The notes below the pieces were generated by a model that saw nothing but the letters and a program-made list of their open reading frames with translations, did no database searches and was not told where the DNA came from. From Pelagomonas calceolata (Eukaryota; Sar; Pelagophyceae; Pelagomonadales; Pelagomonadaceae), in the NCBI GenBank assembly GCA_918797485.1, contig CAKKNE010000001.1, forward strand, positions 558,001 to 622,000: DNA of 64,000 nt, given 5' to 3'. This document shows positions 44,708 to 52,234 of this stretch, one piece after another. The translations under genes were made by a program, and so were the position numbers. How positions within the stretch are numbered: the first letter of the stretch is position 1; every line of letters starts with the position of its first letter.

Positions 44708-46108
44708 ATGCCCTCCCCCCGCGCCAGAGGCAGCGCCTCGTCGTCGCCGCGTGCGTCGTCGGGGACGCCCCGCGGCAACGGCAGCCCCCGCGAGGACGAC
44801 GCCGCCTGGGCCGAGGCCTGCGCGCGGCCGCCGCTCTCGCCGCGCACGCAATTGATTCGGGCGGGCGCCGTCGCCGTGAGCCTGTGCGTCCTGGTGATGC
44901 TGCGGCCGGAGCTAGCTTTAGCCTACCGCAAACTCACGCGCTTGCCGGGCCAGAACGACAATCTGAAGCGGTTCCTGCCGCCGTCGCGGCCTGTGTGGAA
45001 ATCAAATTTTACGGCACGTTCGTGCTGAATCGTCGCGTCTCCCTGCACGCCATCGACGCGACGCCTGCTCGATGGCGTGGCGATGCCGGTTCGTCACCGC
45101 TCGACGGAGCCAGCACGGTCACGTCATCGCCGAGAAATGACTTATGCACCCGACACACTGGTTGATTTCCACACAGGTCGCGGCGCCGCGCCGCCGAGCG
45201 CCAGCTCCGCAACCGTTTGGAAAGGGCGGGCCACGCCGACGCGCGCGACGCGACGATAGACCCGGACTGGGCCTGGTTCGCGCCCGACTCCGCCTTAAGC
45301 TTAGATGCGGCGTCGGCGGCTGTGTGGAAATCAACCAGTGCGTCGGGTGCACCCGACAATTCTTCACGAAGTCATTTCGCGGCGATGATGCGGTCGTGCT
45401 GGACCCATCGAGCGGCGAGGAACCGGCATCGCCACGCCATCGAGCAGGCGTCGCGTCGATGGCGTGGAGGACGACGCGATGATTCAGCACGAACGCGCCG
45501 TAAAATTTTGATTTCCACACAGGTCGGCGGCCGCCGCCGCCGCCGTCGAGCACGGCGCGGCCCCCGGGCGGAGGGACTTGGACGTGGAGGCTTCTTATGT
45601 GGGTTGCTTCGGCTCCGAGACGTGGTTCGAAAATAGGACCTACGTCGGGGGGCAACGAGGCGCGAGGTACCGCCTGGCCGTCCGCGACGCCGCGAAGCAA
45701 AAGAAGCGCTATTTTGCGTGCGCGCGGCGCGACGCGGACGGCCACGGCTTCTTGTTTGATGATCTAGTCCCGGACGCGCGAAATGCGTTCCCGTCGGGCG
45801 ACCTCGTCGCCGGCGGCTGCGAGCGCGCGTGCGCCGACGAAGGCGCGAAGCTCTGCGGCTGCGCCGACGAGGCGTGCACGGGCGCCATGGGCGACGACCA
45901 GCCGCACCACCGGCGGTGGGCCGTCTACCGCATGCCCGATCCTCCCTCCACAAACCGTGGGCTGCCCGCGCCCGACGAGGAGGAGTGTGGGGACGCCTGG
46001 ACGCGCGTGGATGAGGCTCAAGCGGAGGCGGAGGTCTTTGAGGGGGCGGAGGCGACGGTGTTCACTCATTTAGGTTTCGCGGACGGCGGCGGGGGTTCGC
46101 CGGAGTAA
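44708..46108 (+). CDS. Type II membrane protein with WSC-like lumenal domain, three exons
   Basis: Exons 44708-44982, 45177-45311 and 45523-46108 give 331 residues after removal of two introner introns. Both junctions restore frame exactly (LPPSR-RRAAER region and LDAAS-AAAAAVEHG). The Ser/Arg-rich cytosolic N-terminus is followed by one transmembrane helix (AGAVAVSLCVLVMLRPELALA, about 50-70), a charged stem, and a Cys-containing lumenal domain starting ASYVGCFGSETWF with GGCERACADEGAKLCGCADEAC. That order resembles WSC-type carbohydrate-binding modules, but the match is loose. Probably Golgi or surface located. Confidence 0.8.
44991..45176 (-). mobile_element. Introner element, copy 1 (inverted orientation)
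   Basis: 186 bases with perfect 15-base terminal inverted repeats (CTGTGTGGAAATCAA and its complement). Flanked by the exact 8-base duplication GTCGCGGC (44983-44990 and 45177-45184). The intron runs 44983-45176: the GT of the left duplication is the donor and the right terminus CACACAG the acceptor. Internal sequence matches the copy at 45320 only when one is reverse-complemented, and it lacks 17 bases near its right end. Confidence 0.95.
45320..45522 (+). mobile_element. Introner element, copy 2
   Basis: 203 bases, same 15-base inverted termini, flanked by the exact duplication GTCGGCGG (45312-45319 and 45523-45530). Intron 45312-45522, GT-AG. The interior has a hairpin-prone core: CCACGCCATCGAGCAGG followed by CGCGTCGATGGCGTGG. 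Confidence 0.95.
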
Positions 46109-46122
46109 CTGGAACAACAGAA

Positions 46123-46623
46123 TTAAAACCCAACCGTGACCGCAGCGACGGCCACGACGGCTCGATCCGCGGCGTCGCCTAACGCTTCCACGACGCGACC
46201 GGACTGGAAGTCCAGGCCGCCCGCACGCACCTCCACGGGGAGCATCCGACCGTACGGAAACATGGCGCGGATGTCTTCGACGGACACGGAGTCCACGAGG
46301 TCTTCCGGCACTCCGATCTCGACCTTTAGCAACATATCTCCGCGACCGCGCTCGTATCCGCGGTCGCGCAGGAGCGTCTCCATATACGGCAACGCGTTAA
46401 ACTCGATGGCCTGGCGGCATGCACGCGTGGCGGCCTTGCTCGCACCAGCCGTGCCATGCTGGTCGCAGCCCATCCCCGCTTGCACGAACACGATCTCGTT
46501 AAGGGTTGTCTCTGGAGGCGCCCATTGTGCGCCCAAGCCTGCGGCTTTCCATTCCTGCGATGTAGCACCCGTCGTGCTTGCGCGTCGTGAGCGCGCGACA
46601 AGCCGTGCAGCGCGATTCAGCAT
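46123..46623 (-). CDS. Lin0512-family conserved protein
   Basis: 166 residues from ATG 46623 (MLNRAARLVARSRRAST, an Arg-rich, acid-free mitochondrial-type presequence); the frame opens 13 codons earlier. The signature EIVFVQAGMGCDQHGTAGASKAATRACRQAIEFNALP is the core of the small Lin0512 family found in bacteria and eukaryotes, which has no assigned activity. The following VEIGVPEDLVDSVSVEDIRAMFPYGR and LPVEVRAGGLDF also fit. Confidence 0.8.
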   Translation of the reverse strand: MLNRAARLVARSRRASTTGATSQEWKAAGLGAQWAPPETTLNEIVFVQAGMGCDQHGTAGASKAATRACRQAIEFNALPYMETLLRDRGYERGRGDMLLKVEIGVPEDLVDSVSVEDIRAMFPYGRMLPVEVRAGGLDFQSGRVVEALGDAADRAVVAVAAVTVGF

Positions 46624-46787
46624 GCTTTCAATCAGTGCACAGCCTGCCAGTGGCTTGCACACCCTGTAGCGATGCGCCGCAGCGATGAATTTTCGTACAG
46701 CGCGTATAATCGATGCAAAAGATACTCTTTGCTAGCTGGGCAGCGCTAGGGCTTGCTCTCGCGTCCGGAAAATCCGCAAACAGGGGG

Positions 46788-46810
46788 CTAGCGTACTATA
46801 AAGACACTAG
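46788..46810 (-). promoter_or_regulatory. CTAG-bounded promoter motif, copy 10
   Basis: Twenty-three bases, CTAGCGTACTATAAAG then ACACTAG, the longest spacing in the set. A TATAAAG lies inside it. Between the divergent Lin0512 and asparagine-synthetase-domain genes. Confidence 0.55.
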
Positions 46811-46949
46811 TCTCCAGCTTTTTTACGCAGCAGCCTCCTAATCAGCCACTATAGCTGCCAAGAATTCGGCCTGAGATTGTATTTGCATCGCTGCGCTGCC
46901 ACTTTCGATCGCTGTCCATTTCTCGCATCGCTGTGACAAACTGCAGCCA

Positions 46950-48824
46950 ATGTGCGGCATTGCAGCCATCCTTTGGGCGGAGGCAGAGGACGCGCCTACA
47001 GCCGAAGATGCCAAAGCCGCAAAAGCCGCAGTCCTCAAATTAGCCTCCCGCTGCGGCATAGCACGAAGAGGCCCCGACAGCCTCGACGCCTGCGTACCAG
47101 CACCGCACGTCGCTCTCGCCGCGAGCGTTTTAACCATGCGCTCAAAAGGCGACGCGAGGCAACCGGCGACCGACGCCAGCGGCAACGCCCTCTGCTGGAA
47201 CGGCGAGTGGTTCCAGGGCGGTCCGGCGCCGGACGCCGCCGACGCGCCGGCCGTGCTAGCGCTGCTCGCCGAGGCGACGGCGGGCGCGCCCGACGCCGAG
47301 ACGGCGGCGGCGCGCGCCGCGGACGCTCTGGCCGCAAGCGTGCGGGGCCCCTACGCGCTCGCGTTCTACTGCGCGGCGGCGCGGACGCTGCTCTACTGCC
47401 GCGACCCCTTCGGCCGGCGGAGCCTCGTGGTGCGCGGACGAGAGATCGCGTCGACGGCGCCCCGCGACGACGGCGCGGGCTGGACGGAAGTAACCACGGA
47501 GGGCGTGCACTACGTCGGAGGCTGCGCGGCCTGGCACCGGTCCTTCTTCGACGGCGTGGGCTGGCCGCCGGCGGGCCGGCCGTGGCGCGAGGCCGGGCCC
47601 GCGGACGCATCCAAAACGCTTGGAGTGGCCCTCGCGGCGTCCGTAAAGCGGCGTTGCGCCGGCCTCTCGGAGGTCGCGGTGCTATTCTCGGGCGGCCTCG
47701 ACTCGGTCGTGCTCGCGCGGCTCGCGCACGACGCGCTGCCGGCGGACGCGACCATCGACTTGATCAACGTGGCCTTCGGCGAGCGGCGCGGCGACGCGGA
47801 GAAGGCGCCGGACCGCCTCGCGGCGAGATCCGCGCTGCGGGAGCTGCGTACCGCATGTCCCTCCCGCAAGTTCCGCCTGATCGAGGCGACGGCGGCGCCC
47901 GGAGACCTCGCGCGCATCGCCGACGACGTCGCCGCGCTGGCCGCGCCGTGCTCGACGCACATGGATTTCAACATCGCGGCGGCGCTCTACGTGGCGGCGA
48001 AAGGCGAGGGCGTTTTGTACGACGGCTCCGACGCGGACCACGCCGACGGCGGCGATGGTGAGCACCGCCTGCTGCGCTACGCGACGGACGCGCCTCGGGA
48101 AGAACTCCCCGACCTGCGCGCGGACGGAAAATGCCGGACCTGCGGCAAGGCCGCGAAGGCGCGGTGCGTGTCGGGCCTCTGCGGCGGGTGCTGCCGCCGG
48201 AAGGGCCGGAGCGACGCCGCCTACGCGTGCGGCGCGCATCCCAAGCGGTTGACGTACGCCGAGAAGTGCGCGCGGGCGGACGCGCCGCCGGCGCCGCCGC
48301 CCGCCGTCGTAGAAAAGGCGATAGTGAAGACGCGCGCCCGGGCGCTGCTGCTGGGCATGGGCGCCGATGAATTATTAGCGGGCTACGCGCGGCACCGCAC
48401 GGCGTTCAAGCGGGGCGGCCTCGAGGAGTTGGAGCGCGAGGTCGGCGGCGACGTCGCGCGGATCGCCACGCGCAATTTGGGGCGGGACGACCGCGTCACG
48501 GCGGCGTGGGCGCGCGAGGCGCGCTACCCGTTCCTCGACGAGGACGTCGTGCGTTGTGTGAGGATGGACCTGGGTTCGAGCGTCGCGGACCTGGCGCTCC
48601 CTCCCGGTGACGGCTGCAAGCGCGCGCTGCGCTCGCTGGCGCTCAGCCTGGGCCTGCCCCTTACTTCTACGCTCGTCAAGCGGGCGATCCAGTTCGGCAC
48701 GCGCATCGCTCCGTTTTCCAATCGCTTGGCGTTCGGGGCGGCGCGGCGCGGCGACGGGGCGGCGAGCTTTGACGTGGCGAAGCTGGTGGCGGGGGCGCGG
48801 CGCGTCGCCGACGAGGCTTCTTGA
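46950..48824 (+). CDS. Asparagine synthetase domain-containing protein (ASNSD1-like)
   Basis: 624 residues. Starts MCGIAAILW, so Cys2 is the nucleophile of a class II glutaminase domain (about 1-220; LCWNGEWFQGG, YCRDPFGRRSLVVRG). The synthetase domain has the ATP PP-loop VAVLFSGGLDSVVLARL (about 248), DGSDADHADGG and LLLGMGADELLAGYARHR. Unlike asparagine synthetase B, the order and spacing fit eukaryotic ASNSD1, whose substrate is unknown. An insert at about 395-435 (CRTCGKAAKARCVSGLCGGCCRRKG, then ACGAH) is a Cys/His cluster likely to bind zinc and is not part of the usual fold. Confidence 0.82.
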   Translation: MCGIAAILWAEAEDAPTAEDAKAAKAAVLKLASRCGIARRGPDSLDACVPAPHVALAASVLTMRSKGDARQPATDASGNALCWNGEWFQGGPAPDAADAPAVLALLAEATAGAPDAETAAARAADALAASVRGPYALAFYCAAARTLLYCRDPFGRRSLVVRGREIASTAPRDDGAGWTEVTTEGVHYVGGCAAWHRSFFDGVGWPPAGRPWREAGPADASKTLGVALAASVKRRCAGLSEVAVLFSGGLDSVVLARLAHDALPADATIDLINVAFGERRGDAEKAPDRLAARSALRELRTACPSRKFRLIEATAAPGDLARIADDVAALAAPCSTHMDFNIAAALYVAAKGEGVLYDGSDADHADGGDGEHRLLRYATDAPREELPDLRADGKCRTCGKAAKARCVSGLCGGCCRRKGRSDAAYACGAHPKRLTYAEKCARADAPPAPPPAVVEKAIVKTRARALLLGMGADELLAGYARHRTAFKRGGLEELEREVGGDVARIATRNLGRDDRVTAAWAREARYPFLDEDVVRCVRMDLGSSVADLALPPGDGCKRALRSLALSLGLPLTSTLVKRAIQFGTRIAPFSNRLAFGAARRGDGAASFDVAKLVAGARRVADEAS

Positions 48825-48923
48825 TGTTGTGTGGATTGTATGTAATTAACAATTGATCTTAGTACTGAGGGGATCCTGAAGGGACATAAAAATGAAAGGC
48901 GTCGGTCGTGGTGGCTACGCAGT

Positions 48924-48945
48924 CTAGCTCTAAGCAAAGCAAAGG
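48924..48945. repeat. 22-bp dispersed repeat, copy B
   Basis: Identical to 13188-13209. Here it lies in convergent intergenic DNA, without the downstream pairing partner seen at copy A. Confidence 0.45.
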
Positions 48946-48958
48946 GAAAAAAACGGAA

Positions 48959-50440
48959 TCACGCCTGTGCCTGGTCCGAGCGCGCGTTCGTCTCGAAATC
49001 AACACGCGTCTCCTGGCGCTGCCGGAGCTTCCACGGTTGGCCGGGCGCCGAGCGGGCGAACGTGTTCACGTTGACCTCGCGGGCAATAGTAACCGGCGAC
49101 TGCGACGCTCGCCAGTCGTCGGACGACGCGCACCAGTCCGCCGTGTTGCGCTCCGTGACGACGACGCGCCCGACGTTCTCCGAGTCAAGGAACACTTCGA
49201 CGTCATCGATCTCGACGAGGTAGGGGTATTTCGGCGGCGTTTGATTCTCGCAATAGTTCCGAAAGTCCCTCGCGTTCTGTTCCTTGCCCCGCGTGTAATT
49301 ATGGGAGTTCCCCATGGTACAGTCGTCGTCGAGGAGTTGCTCCATCAAGTCCGCGTCCTTTCGTCGCACGGCCGAGTAGTAGGCGGCGTTCGCAGCTATG
49401 AGCGACGTTCGTTCGTCGAAGTCCGGGCGCTGCAGCGGCTCGCTACCAAGGGGTGATAGCTGTACCTCGTCGGCATCTGACGCGCCGTAGCGCGAAACAC
49501 GCCCCGCCGCCTCGTTGACGGCCTTGAGTACCTCAAACCCCTTGTCCAACTGCGCCCGCTCCGCCGTGAACGCGTCCAGCGCCTCGGCGAGGCCGTCGTT
49601 GGCAGACGAGGCCGCGTTCCCCCCCTCCGCGTAGTTCAGGCCCTCCAGCGCCTCCGGGTGGCGGAATGCGTGGCGGCAGAAGCTCGTCAGCGTCCACGCG
49701 GCCGGCTTTTCGTCGGCGACCGGCGCAGCGGCTTCGGCGCGCACCCACTTATGATACCGCATGGGGCCTCGGCCGTAGTGCGCGGCCACAACCAATAATT
49801 TGGTTCCCGGCTCCGGCGTCTCCTCGCGCACGAGGACCTTGCGCCGAACGTTCGATTGCGCCTCGTCGCCCGTCCAGCCGTAGGTGTCGCCGTCGTCAAA
49901 GTTCACGAAGACGCCGTCCGGCCCGGCTGGTGTAGCGGCGCCGTCGTAGAAGACGTTGTCGCCGTAGTCGGCGTGCTGCGCAACTACCGGAACGGAGGCT
50001 AACTTGGGCAGCAGTGCGTCCTTGGCCGCGGCGCTGTCGTCGCCGGTCGACTCTCGAATTTCGCCCGCCGGCTTCTGCCACGTCGTCTCGCGCGTCAGGA
50101 GGTCGTAGTAGTACGTGCGGCCCGTGCTTTTGTCGACCGTTGACATCCAGACCTTCTCGGGCGTCGCCGGCGTGGGCGTCACGGTCGCTGACGCGGCAGC
50201 GAAGTCCGCCGGCGCCACGTCGCGGTCATAGACGGCGTGCAGCCGTGGGATGCGGCCGCGCTGGCCGCGTATCTGGACGTTGATCGAGCGGCAGCTCCGG
50301 CCGAGGCCCGCGGAGGCGACCTGCAGCACGTCCACAGGCTGCTTGGAGATTTGGTGCCGCAGGATCACGTCGGCGTCGGCTCTTCGAGCTTGTCTGAGCA
50401 GGTTGCGGTAAAGTGTGCGCACCACGCGCGCTCTGGACAT
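48959..50440 (-). CDS. LYR-like, WW and NTF2/SnoaL-like domain protein
   Basis: 493 residues. The N-terminus RVVRTLYRNLLRQARRADAD resembles an LYR motif of mitochondrial assembly factors. A WW domain follows at about 97-127 (KVWMSTVDKSTGRTYYYDLL, TTWQKP; both Trp and the Tyr block present). The C-terminal about 130 residues look like an NTF2/SnoaL alpha+beta barrel (LIAANAAYYSAVRRKDADLM, DCTMGNSHNYTRGKEQNAR, GRVVVTERNTADW). The middle is unassigned. The WW call is firm, the NTF2-like call moderate, the LYR call weak. Confidence 0.7.
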   Translation of the reverse strand: MSRARVVRTLYRNLLRQARRADADVILRHQISKQPVDVLQVASAGLGRSCRSINVQIRGQRGRIPRLHAVYDRDVAPADFAAASATVTPTPATPEKVWMSTVDKSTGRTYYYDLLTRETTWQKPAGEIRESTGDDSAAAKDALLPKLASVPVVAQHADYGDNVFYDGAATPAGPDGVFVNFDDGDTYGWTGDEAQSNVRRKVLVREETPEPGTKLLVVAAHYGRGPMRYHKWVRAEAAAPVADEKPAAWTLTSFCRHAFRHPEALEGLNYAEGGNAASSANDGLAEALDAFTAERAQLDKGFEVLKAVNEAAGRVSRYGASDADEVQLSPLGSEPLQRPDFDERTSLIAANAAYYSAVRRKDADLMEQLLDDDCTMGNSHNYTRGKEQNARDFRNYCENQTPPKYPYLVEIDDVEVFLDSENVGRVVVTERNTADWCASSDDWRASQSPVTIAREVNVNTFARSAPGQPWKLRQRQETRVDFETNARSDQAQA

Positions 50441-50817
50441 GGTCGGCTGCGCACGCGCGCGTGGTACTTTTTTTTTGTGTAGTACGCGAGTCTCCGCTCG
50501 CGAGAATGCAAAAGGGCAGCGAAAACTGCCTTCGGCTTGCTGTATCGGCTCAACTCTCGAGGCAAAATCTCAGCGGTTCTGGGGCAGTTTCCCCAGAACG
50601 TGCGCCTCCCTTGGACTCATACAGCCGTACCCAGGGGCTTTCCCCACGGATAGAGGGATACCCGAGAGCACAACAGCTCACGATGGCCTTACCGCGGCCC
50701 ACGCCGTCGCCGCGAGGCCCGCGCCGCAGCCTCCCCCAACGACGCCGTCGCCGCGACGAATGAATAAACTTCTCTTTATTATCTATAGGGGGGAGGGATG
50801 TAACAACAACAGTCGGT
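50441..50817. other. Intergenic region
   Basis: About 380 bases between the start of the WW gene and the end of the GLTP gene. A T9 run near 50468 lies close to the WW gene start. No gene, repeat or motif recognised. Confidence 0.4.
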
Positions 50818-51615
50818 CTAGAACGTCGGCGCCGGCGCCTCGGCGAAGTGGCCGCGCATGCGCTTCACGAAGGGCCGCGACGCCTTCAGGAAGCTTTCGA
50901 AGTCGCGGCGCAGGTGCTTGCCCCACCTGTGTCTATCGGCGCCCGCGTCGCCCAACGCGCGGTAGAAGACCTCCCTAGGAGGCAGGAAATCGAAGACCTT
51001 TCTCGCAATAGCTCTGACAACTCGATTGTGGTGGTGTGCATAGGTCTTGTCGTAGGCGTCCCTGCCCGCTTGTCTGATGGCCGCGTTCGCCTCCTTCTCT
51101 TTGTTTGGTGAGGGGTCCAATGTGATGGAGCTCTTCTTTATAACGCCTTCGAGGATGTGCTCGAAGAAGTCCAGGAACAGCAAGGACCAATACGCAGAAG
51201 CGGCGACGGGCCGGTGGCCTCGATACGCCAGGTCCTCCTCGTGGCTCACGAGGTCGTCGAGGTCGACGTGGCTCTGCCTCGAGGTCTCGAGCGTCACTTC
51301 TGCTGCTCTTCTGAGGTTAACACTATCCCTTTGTAGGGGCGTCGTGATGAAGGAGGCCAGTACGGTAATGACGGGCATGAGCGTGTCGAGCGTTTCTGCG
51401 ACCTCTATGACGCTCAGCGAGCTGTTGGACACGTAGATGGCCTGCTCCAAATGCTGCGTGCCCTTCCGGAGGATCGAGGCGCTCGGGTCCACGATGATGG
51501 TGGGGAGTTGCGGCGCGGACCAGAGCGTCGTCCACGGGGCGGTCGAGACGAGGCTGAAGGCGAGCATGAGCTGCAGCTTCGTGAGCGATGGTTCTTTCGG
51601 GCGGTGGCGGCCCAT
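50818..51615 (-). CDS. Glycolipid-transfer-protein (GLTP) domain protein
   Basis: 265 residues. All-helical with the GLTP sugar-binding set: LMPVITVLASFITTPLQRDSV then NLRR (Asp, Asn and Arg equivalents of the D-N-K/R head-group site), AYWSLLFLDFFEHILEGVI, and YDKTYAHHHNRVVRAIARKVF with the conserved His. GLTP proteins carry glycosphingolipids or ceramide phosphates between membranes. The hydrophobic N-terminal segment LTKLQLMLAFSLVST may be a signal or membrane anchor. Confidence 0.72.
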   Translation of the reverse strand: MGRHRPKEPSLTKLQLMLAFSLVSTAPWTTLWSAPQLPTIIVDPSASILRKGTQHLEQAIYVSNSSLSVIEVAETLDTLMPVITVLASFITTPLQRDSVNLRRAAEVTLETSRQSHVDLDDLVSHEEDLAYRGHRPVAASAYWSLLFLDFFEHILEGVIKKSSITLDPSPNKEKEANAAIRQAGRDAYDKTYAHHHNRVVRAIARKVFDFLPPREVFYRALGDAGADRHRWGKHLRRDFESFLKASRPFVKRMRGHFAEAPAPTF

Positions 51616-51719
51616 GGTTCTTTTTGCGTTCTTCGTGGGCGGCGTGCCGTGCGGCGTTCTTTTGAGGGCGAGTGACTCCTCCGCGTGGTCCGCGAGGATG
51701 TGTTAGTCTCGCCGGGTCT

Positions 51720-51789
51720 TGACCGACTGCTACGAGGCGTCGGCGGCGTCCGGGGGGCTGACCGACTGCTACGAGGCGTCGGCGGCGTC
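51720..51789. repeat. 31-base tandem repeat, two units
   Basis: Identical 31-base units at 51720-51750 and 51759-51789 (starting TGACCGACTGCTACGAGG), 39-base period, about 105 bases upstream of the GLTP-domain gene start. Confidence 0.9.
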
Positions 51790-52099
51790 GGCGGGCCGCT
51801 GCGCTACGCGGTTGTGCGCCGGTGAACAAAAGAGCCTGCTCTGACGACTGGCGCACGAGGGCCGGCTTCGTGAAAAGTGGCGGCGCAGCTCAATTTATCA
51901 CGGCAGGGTGGCCTCGTTGGCGGGTGGAGGTGGCTGGGTGTGTAGCCTCGGCCAAGCCTCGCCCGCGCAATGCGCTGTTTTGGACAGGTGCCAGCGGCTG
52001 ATGATTTGACGAAACCCTCAATTGAAGCCTCCAGGGCTCCTGTGCTGCCCCCTCAGACTCCCCTTTGCAGCAGACGCGTCAAAATTTGAATTGAACCAG

Positions 52100-52119
52100 C
52101 TAGCGTACAGGGACTCTAG
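52100..52119 (-). promoter_or_regulatory. CTAG-bounded promoter motif, copy 11
   Basis: CTAGCGTACAGGGACTCTAG, 20 bases; the right half is ACTCTAG rather than ACACTAG. It lies 135 bases upstream of the ankyrin-cupin gene. Confidence 0.45.
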
Positions 52120-52234
52120 GAGCGAGACTTGACCTCAGCTTTAAGCAGGCTGAGCTCAGGTAAGCAAGCCTCTGCTGCCGTCAAAAGCGCGCAGAGTGCG
52201 GCGCAGCAGTGCTGTCACAGTGCTGCAGGCAAAA

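Larger units (their letters stand above)
51616..52234. other. Divergent promoter region
   Basis: About 620 bases between the GLTP and ankyrin-cupin genes. It holds the tandem repeat at 51720 and a CTAG-bounded motif at 52100. No coding sequence recognised. Confidence 0.45.

Noticed and set aside
45372-45953. Minus-strand frames with DALVDFHT or RPVWKSKFYG strings seen at several introners
   Set aside because: They are translations of the introner TIRs and interior, not proteins; the same string appears at each copy.
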